A stretch of 64,000 nucleotides of DNA, taken from contig JACAWG010000082.1 of assembly GCA_017160915.1 (NCBI GenBank), positions 30,213-94,212 on the forward strand, written 5' to 3'. Under the pieces are notes generated by a model, which was given only the letters and a program-made list of their open reading frames with translations, made no database searches and was not told the origin of the DNA. Position numbers and translations under genes: made by a program. Of the stretch, positions 39,940 to 47,882 are shown one piece after another. The first letter of the stretch is position 1; each line of letters begins with the position of its first letter. This stretch comes from Aggregatibacter actinomycetemcomitans. GTDB lineage: Bacteria > Pseudomonadota > Gammaproteobacteria > Enterobacterales > Pasteurellaceae.

Positions 39940-40824
39940 TCAACGCTTTTCTATCTCTGTATATTCAAATGACCCCGTCAGCCACTGTAATAACGGCTTG
40001 AGACGTTCTTGGTTTTTCTCTTGATAAATTAAATAGTAATCGATCATTGCTTCCGGATCGCTGAGTGGAATTAAATCCCGCTCGCCACTGTCTTTGCGAT
40101 AATTTTGCACGATTTGGGTGTTGAAGGTGGCAGCTTGAGTATCACTCAAATGTTGCTGAAGCAAAAAGAAATTCTTAAACCATTTCACTTGAACGTTCGG
40201 AAGCTCATTAACAATCCCACGATTTTGTCGCAAAAATGCACCTTCTGCTTGGAACAAGGCAAGTTCACGCACAGGTGCTTCCCGCAAAAAGAGGCTTTCG
40301 GGAACAGGCGAGATCGTATTTTTCATCACCGAAAGCAAGAGCTGATCGCGGCATAAAAATTGACACGCTAAATCCCGCTCTGCATTGGGCTTTGCGCTCA
40401 AAAGCAAATCCAACTGCCCGCTTCGTAGCTGCTCAAGGGCTTGAGATTCCTCATCATAACGGCTGGGCTGCAATTCCAAATCGGGAAACATCATGGCGAA
40501 TTTCGGCACGGCAAGCCACATCGGACCGGGGTCGCAAAAGCCGACTTTGAAGATTTGATCACGGCGGGCAAATTCTCGCAATTCCGTTTTCATTCGCTCC
40601 GCCTGTGCCAAGATTTGCTGGGCGTGTTGCAGTGCCAGTTCGCCCGCTTCATTGAGCGTGATTTTGTTGCGCGTGCGTTGAAATAATTCAACGCCCAATT
40701 CACTTTCCAGTTTTTTGAGCATCGTACTTAACGCAGGTTGGGAAATATACAATCGTTCTGCCGCGAGACTGAGGCTGCCGCTTTCCGCAACGGCGACGAA
40801 TTGTTTGAGTTGGGTGAGCTCCAC
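39940..40824 (-). CDS. LysR-family transcriptional regulator
   Basis: 294-residue LysR regulator: N-terminal winged helix-turn-helix (MELTQLKQFVAVAESGSLSLAAERLYISQPALS) within residues 1-60, then a periplasmic-binding-like effector domain. It is divergent from the carboxylesterase gene with 115 bases between starts, the usual arrangement for a LysR protein controlling its neighbour. The ligand is unknown. Confidence 0.88.
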   Translation of the reverse strand: MELTQLKQFVAVAESGSLSLAAERLYISQPALSTMLKKLESELGVELFQRTRNKITLNEAGELALQHAQQILAQAERMKTELREFARRDQIFKVGFCDPGPMWLAVPKFAMMFPDLELQPSRYDEESQALEQLRSGQLDLLLSAKPNAERDLACQFLCRDQLLLSVMKNTISPVPESLFLREAPVRELALFQAEGAFLRQNRGIVNELPNVQVKWFKNFFLLQQHLSDTQAATFNTQIVQNYRKDSGERDLIPLSDPEAMIDYYLIYQEKNQERLKPLLQWLTGSFEYTEIEKR

Positions 40825-40839
40825 GGTTTTACTCTTTAA

Positions 40840-40858
40840 GTATTAATTATATTTATAC
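40840..40858. promoter_or_regulatory. Candidate LysR operator
   Basis: A 19-base imperfect palindrome starting GTAT and ending ATAC, with seven of nine base pairs symmetric and the T-N11-A pattern of LysR boxes. It lies between the divergent LysR and esterase genes, 16 bases from the LysR ATG. Confidence 0.45.
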
Positions 40859-40939
40859 TAACATAAATTAACGGTATTGTACTTCGGCGTTTTGTGAATC
40901 TAGAATAAATTTTATTGTAACTCAAGGGAGAAAGTAAAA

Positions 40940-42514
40940 ATGAAATTATTCAGCCAAAAGACATTAAGTGCGGTCGTTTTGACGAGCGTTTTATTCAGTG
41001 GTAGCACCTTAGCAAATAGCGTACAAATTGACACAGGCAGCCTAAAGGGCGGCGTGGAAAATGGCGTGCAGTTTTACAAAGGTATTCCTTATGCTTCCGC
41101 CCCCGTAGGCAAGTTGCGTTGGATGCCGCCACAACCTGCGGCAAGCTGGCTGGGCGAACGTGATGCCTCCCAATACGCGACACAATGCGCGCAAAACGTG
41201 GATTTAGGCGTGTTCGGCAAAGCGGGCGGCAGCGAAGATTGCTTATACTTAAACGTGTTCGCCCCGGAAAACGCCAAAGCGGGCGATAAATTGCCTGTGT
41301 TCTTCTGGATTCCCGGTGGCAGCTTATTTGTGGGCGCAGGCGATGATTACGACCCAACGAGACTCGCCCGCGAAGGCAAAGCGGTGGTGGTGACCATTAA
41401 CTATCGTTTAGGCGTGTTTGGTTTCTTCGCGCACCCTGAGATCGACAAAGAAGGACACCCATTTGCCAACTACGGCTATATGGATCAAAACTTCGCGCTG
41501 GATTGGGTGCAACGCAACATCGCCCAATTTGGTGGCGATGCGAAAAATGTGACCATTTCGGGCGAATCGTCGGGCGGTAACAGTGCCATCACGCAAATGC
41601 TTTCCCCTTGGAGCAAAGACAAATTCCAACACGTGATTGCGATGAGTGGTTCTGCGGTGATTTTAAAAGATCCTGCTTTCGGTTCACCACGTCCATTAGA
41701 CAAAGCGCAAGCCGTGGGTGAACGTTTTGCGAAATTAGCAGGTTGTGAACAAGGTGGCGCAGATTGTTTACGTCAGCTTTCCACTGCAGAGATTTTAAAA
41801 ATCCAAACGCCTGAATTGATGCTAAATCAAGGTGTTATTGACGGCAATTTTCGTCCGGAACACCCTGCGGACGCACTGAAAAACGGGCGTTTTAACAAAG
41901 TCACTTTTATTAATGGTACTACCGCAGAAGAAGGTAATTTCTTCGTCGGTTTCCCTGAAAATGAAACTGGTAAAGCCATGGATGAAGCGGGCTACCGCGC
42001 GGCAATGGAAGGAATGTATGGTAAAGCCTTGGCAGAAAAAATCCGTACCGTCTTCCCGCCTGAGCAATATCCTTCTTACGGTGCAGCTCATGCGGATGCG
42101 GTAACGTCTTCCCTTTTTGCCTGCGTTGCCGATCAAATTAACCGTTGGACTTATGACAAAACCCCAACTTATGCCTATGAATTTGCCGATCGCACCGCAC
42201 CAAGCTATTTAAAACCGACCACCGATCCACAAGGCGCGGCGCATACTTCGGAATTAACTTACATCTTCCAAGGTTTCCACGGTGGCGCGGGCATTCCAAC
42301 GGTGTTGAATCCGTTGCAAGATAAATTATCGAGCGAAATGATCCAACTTTGGACCACCGCCGATAAAGCAGGTACACCAAGTAGCAAATGGCAGTCGTTC
42401 GACCCGAAAAAAGAGAATTACCTCACCTTGCGCTTGCCTGAAAGCAAAATGGTGAACGGACAATTCCGCCAACAACATCATTGTGATTTCTGGGATAAAA
42501 CAGGGATTTATTAA
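40940..42514 (+). CDS. Exported type B carboxylesterase
   Basis: 524-residue alpha/beta hydrolase of the carboxylesterase/para-nitrobenzyl esterase family. Signal peptide about residues 1-25 (cleavage after TLA), so it is periplasmic or surface. The nucleophile Ser210 is in GESSGGNS, the oxyanion region in WIPGGSLFVGAG, the acid probably Glu in AEEGNFF near 333, and the His in GAAHTSELTY near 434. Full length. An uptake-signal core lies inside the signal-peptide codons near 40969. Followed 31 bases later by an SDR gene, likely co-transcribed. Substrate unknown. Confidence 0.85.
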   Translation: MKLFSQKTLSAVVLTSVLFSGSTLANSVQIDTGSLKGGVENGVQFYKGIPYASAPVGKLRWMPPQPAASWLGERDASQYATQCAQNVDLGVFGKAGGSEDCLYLNVFAPENAKAGDKLPVFFWIPGGSLFVGAGDDYDPTRLAREGKAVVVTINYRLGVFGFFAHPEIDKEGHPFANYGYMDQNFALDWVQRNIAQFGGDAKNVTISGESSGGNSAITQMLSPWSKDKFQHVIAMSGSAVILKDPAFGSPRPLDKAQAVGERFAKLAGCEQGGADCLRQLSTAEILKIQTPELMLNQGVIDGNFRPEHPADALKNGRFNKVTFINGTTAEEGNFFVGFPENETGKAMDEAGYRAAMEGMYGKALAEKIRTVFPPEQYPSYGAAHADAVTSSLFACVADQINRWTYDKTPTYAYEFADRTAPSYLKPTTDPQGAAHTSELTYIFQGFHGGAGIPTVLNPLQDKLSSEMIQLWTTADKAGTPSSKWQSFDPKKENYLTLRLPESKMVNGQFRQQHHCDFWDKTGIY

Positions 42515-42545
42515 TTGAAACAAACGGTCGAAAAAGGAAAGCAAA

Positions 42546-43295
42546 ATGCAAAAAATCGTATTAATTACAGGGGCGGGGCGCCCGACAGGATTGGGCTTTA
42601 ACACCGCCCGTTTATTGGCACAACAAGGCTACAACGTGATTCTAACTGCGCGCCAAGCAGGGCAAGCGCAAGCTCGCGCAGAAGAATTGCGGGCGGAAGG
42701 CTTGAATGTGACGCCATTGGATTTGGATATTGCCGATGTCGAAAGCGTGCGCCAAGCGGTAGAATTTGTGCAGCAGACTTACGGCAAATTAGATGTATTG
42801 GTGAATAACGCGGCGATTATGGCGGTCACGCCCGTGTTGGACTTCCGCACCGATTTAGACTTTGTGCAGAACCAGTTCAACACCAATTTAATCGGTACTT
42901 GGCGTATGGCGCAAGAGTTCTACCCATTGTTGAAAGCCGCAGGCAAAGGGCGTGTGGTGAACGTGTCCAGCAGTGCGGGATCTTATTGGGAATCAGGCTT
43001 CGGCTTGGTGAACAACCCCGGGCTTGAAATGCGTCAATTCGGCGAAGACGTACCGATTGGATCTTACTCGCTCACCAAATTAGCCATCAACGGTTTAACT
43101 TTAAAGCTCGCGCAAGATTTCAAAAAAGACGGCATTAGCGTGAACGCGGTTTGCCCAGGCTTAGTGGAAACCTACCCGCCATCACCAGGCAGAAGCCCCG
43201 AAGAAGGCGCGCGCAGCATTGTTTGGGCAGTCACGCAACCCGATGACAGCCTCACCGCAGGGTTCTTCCGTGATGGGAAACGGTTGCCGTGGTGA
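42546..43295 (+). CDS. Short-chain dehydrogenase/reductase
   Basis: 249-residue SDR. NAD(P)-binding GAGRPTGLGFNTARL at residues 8-22 (a variant of TGxxxGxG), VNNAAIMA near 87, catalytic Ser in NVSSSAGSYW near 140, and the YSLTKLAINGL motif (Tyr-x3-Lys) near 178. Probably acts with the esterase upstream under the LysR gene, inferred from spacing. A hairpin repeat element starts one base after the stop. Confidence 0.85.
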   Translation: MQKIVLITGAGRPTGLGFNTARLLAQQGYNVILTARQAGQAQARAEELRAEGLNVTPLDLDIADVESVRQAVEFVQQTYGKLDVLVNNAAIMAVTPVLDFRTDLDFVQNQFNTNLIGTWRMAQEFYPLLKAAGKGRVVNVSSSAGSYWESGFGLVNNPGLEMRQFGEDVPIGSYSLTKLAINGLTLKLAQDFKKDGISVNAVCPGLVETYPPSPGRSPEEGARSIVWAVTQPDDSLTAGFFRDGKRLPW

Positions 43296-43296
43296 T

Positions 43297-43366
43297 GTAG
43301 GGTGGGCATTTCTGCCCACCGTTTTTTATACTCTCCTTTATTGGTGGGCAAGAATGCCCACCCTAC
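43297..43366. repeat. 70-bp GTAGGGTGGGC inverted-repeat element
   Basis: Two 24-base arms (43297-43320 and 43343-43366), inverted, with 22 of 24 positions matching. Each arm begins GTAGGGTGGGCATT and is itself nearly palindromic (GGTGGGCA/TGCCCACC). The centre has a T run, so it may also terminate the SDR transcript. GTAGGGTGGGC elements are common in several host-associated Gram-negative bacteria. Confidence 0.7.
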
Positions 43367-43379
43367 CTGTCTTCCCATT

Positions 43380-43392
43380 TTGCAAATTGCAA
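43380..43392. promoter_or_regulatory. Candidate operator of the toxin-antitoxin operon
   Basis: TTGCAAATTGCAA, a 13-base palindrome of two TTGCAA units, 75 bases upstream of the antitoxin ATG. Antitoxins of this type usually repress their own operon at such dyads; here it is position and symmetry only. Confidence 0.35.
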
Positions 43393-43466
43393 TACTTTCC
43401 CCTTTCACTAGCCAAAGCATTCTAAAAAGTAGTAATATAGTGACACTTTTATGCAAGGAGGACATT

Positions 43467-43757
43467 ATGGCAATTACCGTAACATCAAAAGAATTTAATC
43501 AACGTGCCAGCTATGTGTTGAAACTTTCAGAAACTCAGCCTGTTTTTATTACAAAATGGGGGAAAATTGTGAGTGTGTTGTCGAGTTATCGTGATTATCA
43601 AAAAGAGCATCAAGTCACACTTGCAGAAGCGTTCTCTAAGCCAAAGCAAGCAACGCCAGATATAAGCCCAAGTTTTGAAGAATTATTTGGTCGAACATTG
43701 GAACAGGTTCGTCAAGATGGAAAAATGAATGTGCCTGATTTATCGGAGTGGGAATAA
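43467..43757 (+). CDS. Type II antitoxin, Phd/YefM family
   Basis: 96-residue antitoxin. ATG 43467 follows a near-perfect AAGGAGG; the frame is open upstream but reads through a repeat element and has no ribosome site. The N-terminal part (MAITVTSKEFNQRASYVLK, then PVFITKWGKIVSVLSSYRDYQ) is the Phd/YefM DNA-binding fold, and the C-terminal part (about 55-96) would wrap the toxin. Its stop overlaps the toxin start by one base (TAATG), typical of such operons. Confidence 0.82.
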   Translation: MAITVTSKEFNQRASYVLKLSETQPVFITKWGKIVSVLSSYRDYQKEHQVTLAEAFSKPKQATPDISPSFEELFGRTLEQVRQDGKMNVPDLSEWE

Positions 43758-44176
43758 TGTATTTATTAGATACCAATATTGTCAGCGAACTTCGTAAATT
43801 AGAAAAAGGCAGAGCCGATCCTAATGTCACCAAATGGTTCCAACAGGTGGATTTGCAACAGGCTTACTTGAGCGTGATTACACTTTTTGAAATTAAGATC
43901 GGTATTTTGCAACTTATCCGTCACGATGCACAACAAGCGACGATTTTACAAAATTGGTTTACAAATACGCTTTTGCCGAATTTTGAAAACCGAATTTTGC
44001 CTTTAGATCAAAATGTGGCGCTGGCTTGTGCTGAGTTGCATATTCCCGATAAAAAGCCTTTGAATGGCAGCTATCTTGCGGCAACAGCGAAAGTGCATCA
44101 TTTAAAAATGGTGACTCGAAACCTGAAAGATTTCCAACATAGCGGTGTGGAAATTATCAATCCGTTTGTTGAGTAA
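43757..44176 (+). CDS. PIN-domain toxin, VapC/FitB-like, with altered active site
   Basis: 139-residue PIN-domain protein expected to be a ribonuclease. Acidic residues seen: Asp5 (YLLDTNIVSELRK), Glu45 (ITLFEIKIGI) and Asp125 (TRNLKDF). The third conserved Asp, which precedes the AATA motif as DSYIAATA or similar in relatives, is Gly104 here (NGSYLAATA), so metal binding and cleavage may be impaired. The fold and the C-terminal VTRN...DF motif are otherwise intact. Co-translated with the antitoxin. Confidence 0.82.
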   Translation: MYLLDTNIVSELRKLEKGRADPNVTKWFQQVDLQQAYLSVITLFEIKIGILQLIRHDAQQATILQNWFTNTLLPNFENRILPLDQNVALACAELHIPDKKPLNGSYLAATAKVHHLKMVTRNLKDFQHSGVEIINPFVE

Positions 44177-44199
44177 CATTATATTCTCAAGGAATCACG

Positions 44200-44685
44200 A
44201 TGTCAGAAAAAACATTTGAAAAATTGACCGCACTTTTGGACGAACATCAAGCCCGCTATCGTGTGGTGGAGCACCCCGAGGCGGGGAAATCGGAAGAAGT
44301 GGCGAAAATTCGCGGTACGGAATTAGGGCAAGGAGCGAAAGCCTTGGTGTGCAAGGTAAAAGGCAACGGCGTGAAGCAGGCGGTGCTTGCTATTTTACCT
44401 GCCGACAAGCAAGCGGATTTAAGCAAAGTTGCCGCAGCCCTTGGCGGCATGCGTGCTTCCCTTGCCAGCCCTGCGGAGGTGAGCGAATTGACCGATTGCG
44501 TGTTCGGTGCCATTCCGCCTTTTAGCTTTCACCCCGATTTACTGTTGATTGCCGACCCGACCTTGCTAAAACGCTATGACGAACTGGCATTTAACGCAGG
44601 CACCTTGGTGCGCTCTGTTATTCTAAATACAGAAGATTATGCCCGCATTGCGCAGCCAAAGTGGGTGGATTTTTGCCGGGCATAA
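44200..44685 (+). CDS. yeaK: YbaK/YeaK-type aminoacyl-tRNA deacylase
   Basis: 161-residue single-domain editing protein that hydrolyses mischarged tRNA in trans. Close to E. coli YeaK over its whole length: IRGTELGQGAKALVCKVKGN, the Lys in that segment being characteristic, then GGMRASLASPAEVSELTDCVFGAIPPF. Start ATG follows AAGGAATCACG. It lies 23 bases after the PIN toxin, but a functional link is not suggested. Confidence 0.88.
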   Translation: MSEKTFEKLTALLDEHQARYRVVEHPEAGKSEEVAKIRGTELGQGAKALVCKVKGNGVKQAVLAILPADKQADLSKVAAALGGMRASLASPAEVSELTDCVFGAIPPFSFHPDLLLIADPTLLKRYDELAFNAGTLVRSVILNTEDYARIAQPKWVDFCRA

Positions 44686-44863
44686 AGCAGAGCTAAGTTT
44701 TAAAATTGACATGAGGGGAGCAAGTCTGTCTCTCCTTACTTTTGAAAAACACTTTAAAAACTGACCGCACTTTCCCCCCTCAATTATTTACTTTTTATAG
44801 ATAATCCTTCAACAAATCCTCTCTTTTTCTTTTTTTAGTAAAAGGTATCATACACCACATCAA

Positions 44864-44885
44864 GAACGCACAACGATGTGCATTC
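44864..44885. promoter_or_regulatory. Dyad upstream of the pirin gene
   Basis: Inverted repeat with 9-base arms GAACGCACA and TGTGCATTC (one mismatched pair) around ACGA, 25 bases before the pirin ATG. It may be an operator or a leader hairpin; no regulator is evident nearby. Confidence 0.35.
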
Positions 44886-44910
44886 CGTTTTAAATGATTA
44901 AGGAGATTTT

Positions 44911-45630
44911 ATGAAAACGGTATTTCATTCAGCAAATTCCCGTGGCAATGCGGATCACGGTTGGTTAAAGAGCCGTCATACCTTTAGTTTCGCCAATTAT
45001 TACGATCCTGACCGTATTCACTTCGGTGCGTTGCGTGTGATTAACGATGATTTTGTGGAAGGCGGTCGTGGTTTCGGTACGCACCCGCACGATAATATGG
45101 AGATTATTTCCATTCCGTTAAGCGGTGATTTAGCGCACCGCGACAGTATGGGCAACGGCAGTGTGATTCGTCACGGTGATATTCAAGTAATGTCGGCAGG
45201 CTCGGGCATTACTCACAGTGAGATGAATCCAAACGCGGATACGCCGGTGAAATTTCTGCAAATTTGGGTGTTCCCGAATAAACGCAATGTGGAGCCGCGT
45301 TATCAACAAATTAGCCTTGCAGATGGCGCGAAGACGAATGATTTCCAACAAATCTTATCGCCAAATGCGGACGATGAAGGCGTGTGGATTCACCAAGATG
45401 CGTGGTTCAATTTGGCAAAATTTGACAAAGGAACGGCAAAAGACTATCGCTTGCACGATGCGAAAAATGGCGTGTATGTGTTTGTGATCAAAGGAACGGC
45501 AAAAGTCGCTGGCGTGGAGCTTTCCGAACGCGACGGCTTAGGCGTGTGGGACGTGGAAAACTTCAACGTAGAAGCCTCTGAAGATGCGGAAATCTTGTTG
45601 ATGGAAGTGCCGATGGCATTCGCGGCATAA
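44911..45630 (+). CDS. Pirin family protein (YhhW-like)
   Basis: 239-residue two-domain cupin. The pirin N-terminal cupin holds the metal-binding motif THPHDNMEIISIPLSGDLAHRDSMG (His at about residues 57 and 59) and HSEMNP with a further His and Glu. E. coli YhhW of this type has quercetin 2,3-dioxygenase activity in vitro; the natural role is not known. ATG follows AAGGAG. Monocistronic by spacing. Confidence 0.87.
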   Translation: MKTVFHSANSRGNADHGWLKSRHTFSFANYYDPDRIHFGALRVINDDFVEGGRGFGTHPHDNMEIISIPLSGDLAHRDSMGNGSVIRHGDIQVMSAGSGITHSEMNPNADTPVKFLQIWVFPNKRNVEPRYQQISLADGAKTNDFQQILSPNADDEGVWIHQDAWFNLAKFDKGTAKDYRLHDAKNGVYVFVIKGTAKVAGVELSERDGLGVWDVENFNVEASEDAEILLMEVPMAFAA

Positions 45631-45718
45631 GGCAATAATAACGGGCGGCGTGGCTGCCCGTTGGTAAAATCTTGCGAAAATTGACGGTTTGATTTAGTCA
45701 TTTCTCCGTTAATTGATA

Positions 45719-45759
45719 CTGCCACAAATGCTTGCGTTTGAACGTTGCTTCAGCTACGG
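45719..45759 (+). repeat. 41-bp double-hairpin repeat, copy 1
   Basis: Matches 63960-64000 at 38 of 41 positions in the same orientation. It contains two small dyads in a row, AAATGCTTGCGTTT and CGTTGCTTCAGCTACG, which are more perfect in the second copy. It continues into GGCACGCAGTGTGAGCG. Function unknown. Confidence 0.7.
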
Positions 45760-45782
45760 CACGCAGTGTGAGCGAAGCGAAT

Positions 45783-45940
45783 AAATCTCCCCTAGCCCCT
45801 CTTTGCTAAAGAGGGGGATCTTCTTTAGTAAAGCACCTTATCTGGCTAGCTTGCCTTTACAAGTGTTAATGTAGAACACAAAACTTAATTTATCCAAGAA
45901 ACAGTCCCCCTCTTTAGCAAAGAGGGGCTAGGGGAGATTT
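45783..45940. mobile_element. 158-bp MITE-like element with perfect 35-bp terminal inverted repeats
   Basis: The ends 45783-45817 (AAATCTCCCCTAGCCCCTCT onward) and 45906-45940 are exact reverse complements over 35 bases. Each arm has its own inner palindrome CCCCTCTTT/AAAGAGGGG. The 88-base middle is AT-richer and encodes nothing. No transposase is present and no target duplication is clear. A related single arm lies at 63885-63923. Confidence 0.75.
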
Positions 45941-45997
45941 GTCAGAACCAAAACGGAGAAATAAAAAAGGTGAGCCCCGCCCACCTTTATTTCACGC

Positions 45998-47638
45998 TTA
46001 TTTCTTCACTTTACACTGCGCCAAAATGTCGAGGTTTTTGTCATATACACTCACGTCGTTTTGGGTATCCATCATGGAGAAAACCGTGTGGAAATAATTA
46101 TCGTGTGAGTATGCCTGTGTTTCAGCGTTTTTGCGCAGGCAATCTAAATCAAAGCCTTCGTTTTTTGCCCAGAGTGGTGAGAACCACATCACCATTGGCA
46201 CGCGGGTTTGATACACCGGCGCGATGGCATAAGGGGCGGCGTGGAGGTAAATACCGTCTTCGCCAAGGCTTTCGCCGTGGTCAGACACATAGAACATGGT
46301 GCTTTCCCAGTTCGGCTCTTTTTCCAACACGTTAATCACGTTATCCAAGAAATTATCAATGTACAGAATGCCGTTATCATAGGTATTCACCAGCTGTTCG
46401 TTGGAACATTTCTGGATTTCGTTCGTTTCACAGGTCGGCGTAAATTTCTCAAACGCTTTAGAATAACGTTCGTTGTAAGTCGGTCCGTGGCTGCCGATGG
46501 TGTGTAGCACAAGCACAAGATCTTTGTCCGATTTATGTAATTCCGCTTCTAAATCTTTGAACAAAATCTCATCTAAACATTCGCCGTTTTTGCAGTATTC
46601 CGCCAGATTTAATGCAGTCATGTCTTGTGTCGGCACGCGCTCACATACGCCTTTACAGCCCATGTCGTTATCACGCCATAACACATCAATGCCTGAACGT
46701 TGCAAAATATCAAGTAAATTATCTTCGTGCGAGGCTTTGGTGGCGTTGTAATCCGAGCGGGTATAACGTGAGAATATACAAGGCACGGAAATCGCCGTTG
46801 CCGTGCCGCAGCTTGAGACGTTTTTGAAGTTGATAATATCATCACGCGCGGCAAGTTGCGGAGTGGTTTGGCGTGCGTAACCGTTCAAGCCCCAGTTCTG
46901 CGCACGGGTGGTTTCGCCCACCACTAAAATGGTGACATGGCGGTATTCATCAGGTTTCACGAGTAGGGTATCCAAACCGATTTCCGTAAATGGCAAATCG
47001 ATCTGATACTGTTTTTTTGCAAGTTGAATGCCGGAACCGATAAAATTCGATGGCAAAATCAGGTGCGCAATCTCTTTATTGTTACGAGAAAAGGCGGCGT
47101 AGTCTTTATAGTAAAATTTCCCGATGGCGGTAATCACGGCGGCAGAAAGGGCAATCAACCCGACACGCACCAGAATTTCTTTATACCAACGACGATAATT
47201 CACCTGTGTACGCATATACAACCACGCAGGAATAATCCCTAACGCAAAAATCCATAACAGATAAGGCAACGTGATCATTCGCGAGCTTTCGGCAAAATTC
47301 GTTTGCAAAACATTGGTCAGTTGATCGCTATTAAAATAAATGCCGAAGAAAATTTCTTGATAGCTAATCGCTGCGCTAATGACCAACAGCAACGGAATGA
47401 GCACTTTATGCAAAATCGGCAAGGCAATCAGCTGAAATGCGGCATTCAAGGTGAAAAAGACAAAAAACGGAACGGTAAACAAAAAGTAATCTTCAGGGCT
47501 GCCCGTAAAAGGGTGAAGTTTCAGCACCGTTTGATAAAAGGGGGAATTCAGAATGACGGTGAAATAAAGCGCCACAAGGGCAAGCAGTGTCGAAGAAGAG
47601 AGTGAAAATCTTCGGAAAAAATAACGCGAAAATTGCAT
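45998..47638 (-). CDS. eptA: Lipid A phosphoethanolamine transferase EptA
   Basis: Inner-membrane enzyme that adds phosphoethanolamine to lipid A, which lowers binding of cationic peptides and polymyxin. 546 residues from ATG 47638, nearly the length of E. coli EptA; the frame opens at a TTG nine codons earlier. Five hydrophobic segments (about 10-175) precede a periplasmic sulfatase-fold domain with VVGETTRAQNWGLNGY (metal site), NVSSCGTATAISVPC with the probable Thr nucleophile, and VSDHGESLGEDG. A PmrA/QseB-type box lies 55 bases upstream. Confidence 0.93.
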   Translation of the reverse strand: MQFSRYFFRRFSLSSSTLLALVALYFTVILNSPFYQTVLKLHPFTGSPEDYFLFTVPFFVFFTLNAAFQLIALPILHKVLIPLLLVISAAISYQEIFFGIYFNSDQLTNVLQTNFAESSRMITLPYLLWIFALGIIPAWLYMRTQVNYRRWYKEILVRVGLIALSAAVITAIGKFYYKDYAAFSRNNKEIAHLILPSNFIGSGIQLAKKQYQIDLPFTEIGLDTLLVKPDEYRHVTILVVGETTRAQNWGLNGYARQTTPQLAARDDIINFKNVSSCGTATAISVPCIFSRYTRSDYNATKASHEDNLLDILQRSGIDVLWRDNDMGCKGVCERVPTQDMTALNLAEYCKNGECLDEILFKDLEAELHKSDKDLVLVLHTIGSHGPTYNERYSKAFEKFTPTCETNEIQKCSNEQLVNTYDNGILYIDNFLDNVINVLEKEPNWESTMFYVSDHGESLGEDGIYLHAAPYAIAPVYQTRVPMVMWFSPLWAKNEGFDLDCLRKNAETQAYSHDNYFHTVFSMMDTQNDVSVYDKNLDILAQCKVKK

Positions 47639-47675
47639 AGAAAAACCTGTTTGAGTTAAATACAACGCGATGGGA

Positions 47676-47681
47676 AAAATA
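47676..47681 (-). promoter_or_regulatory. Candidate eptA -10 element
   Basis: TATTTT on the minus strand, 11 bases downstream of the CTTAA box and about 38 bases upstream of the ATG. The box would then overlap the -35 region, the usual arrangement for PmrA-type activation. Confidence 0.4.
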
Positions 47682-47692
47682 CCACGCCAACA

Positions 47693-47708
47693 TTAAGACA
47701 ATCTTAAG
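47693..47708 (-). promoter_or_regulatory. PmrA/BasR- or QseB-type response regulator box at eptA
   Basis: On the minus strand CTTAAGATTGTCTTAA, two CTTAA direct repeats with six bases between, followed by T. It fits the PmrA consensus YTTAAK-N5-YTTAAK exactly. The position, 55 bases upstream of eptA, matches a target gene regulated by this response-regulator family in enteric bacteria. No two-component genes are in the window. Confidence 0.7.
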
Positions 47709-47797
47709 GGAAAAAGTTTGGTTTAAAATGCGCTTTTCTATGAAATTTAATTCAATTTATTGATTTTATTAACTTTTTGATTGTGTGATAAAAAACA

Positions 47798-47829
47798 ACC
47801 GCACTTTGTTTGGTGGGTCAAAGTGCGGT
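47798..47829 (-). terminator. Uptake-signal dyad after the coiled-coil gene
   Basis: AACCGCACTTTG (47798-47809) faces CAAAGTGCGGT (47819-47829). On the minus strand the stem is followed by TTGTTTTTTA, a good T tract, about 54 bases after the stop of the gene at 47883. Confidence 0.65.
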
Positions 47830-47882
47830 ATTTTCTTAATTTTAAACGATAAAATAGAAGGTCAATCGTTTTCTGTTTGAGG

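Larger units (their letters stand above)
45631..45997. other. Repeat-filled intergenic region between the pirin gene and eptA
   Basis: 367 bases with no gene. A hairpin AACGGGC/GCCCGTT (45640-45662) follows the pirin stop, then a double-hairpin repeat (45719-45759), then a 158-bp MITE-like element (45783-45940). The short open frame that runs across into eptA on the plus strand is not credible. Confidence 0.6.

Noticed and set aside
46208..47605. Several plus-strand open frames inside eptA
   Set aside because: All lie opposite the well-supported eptA frame and lack ribosome sites or recognisable domains.
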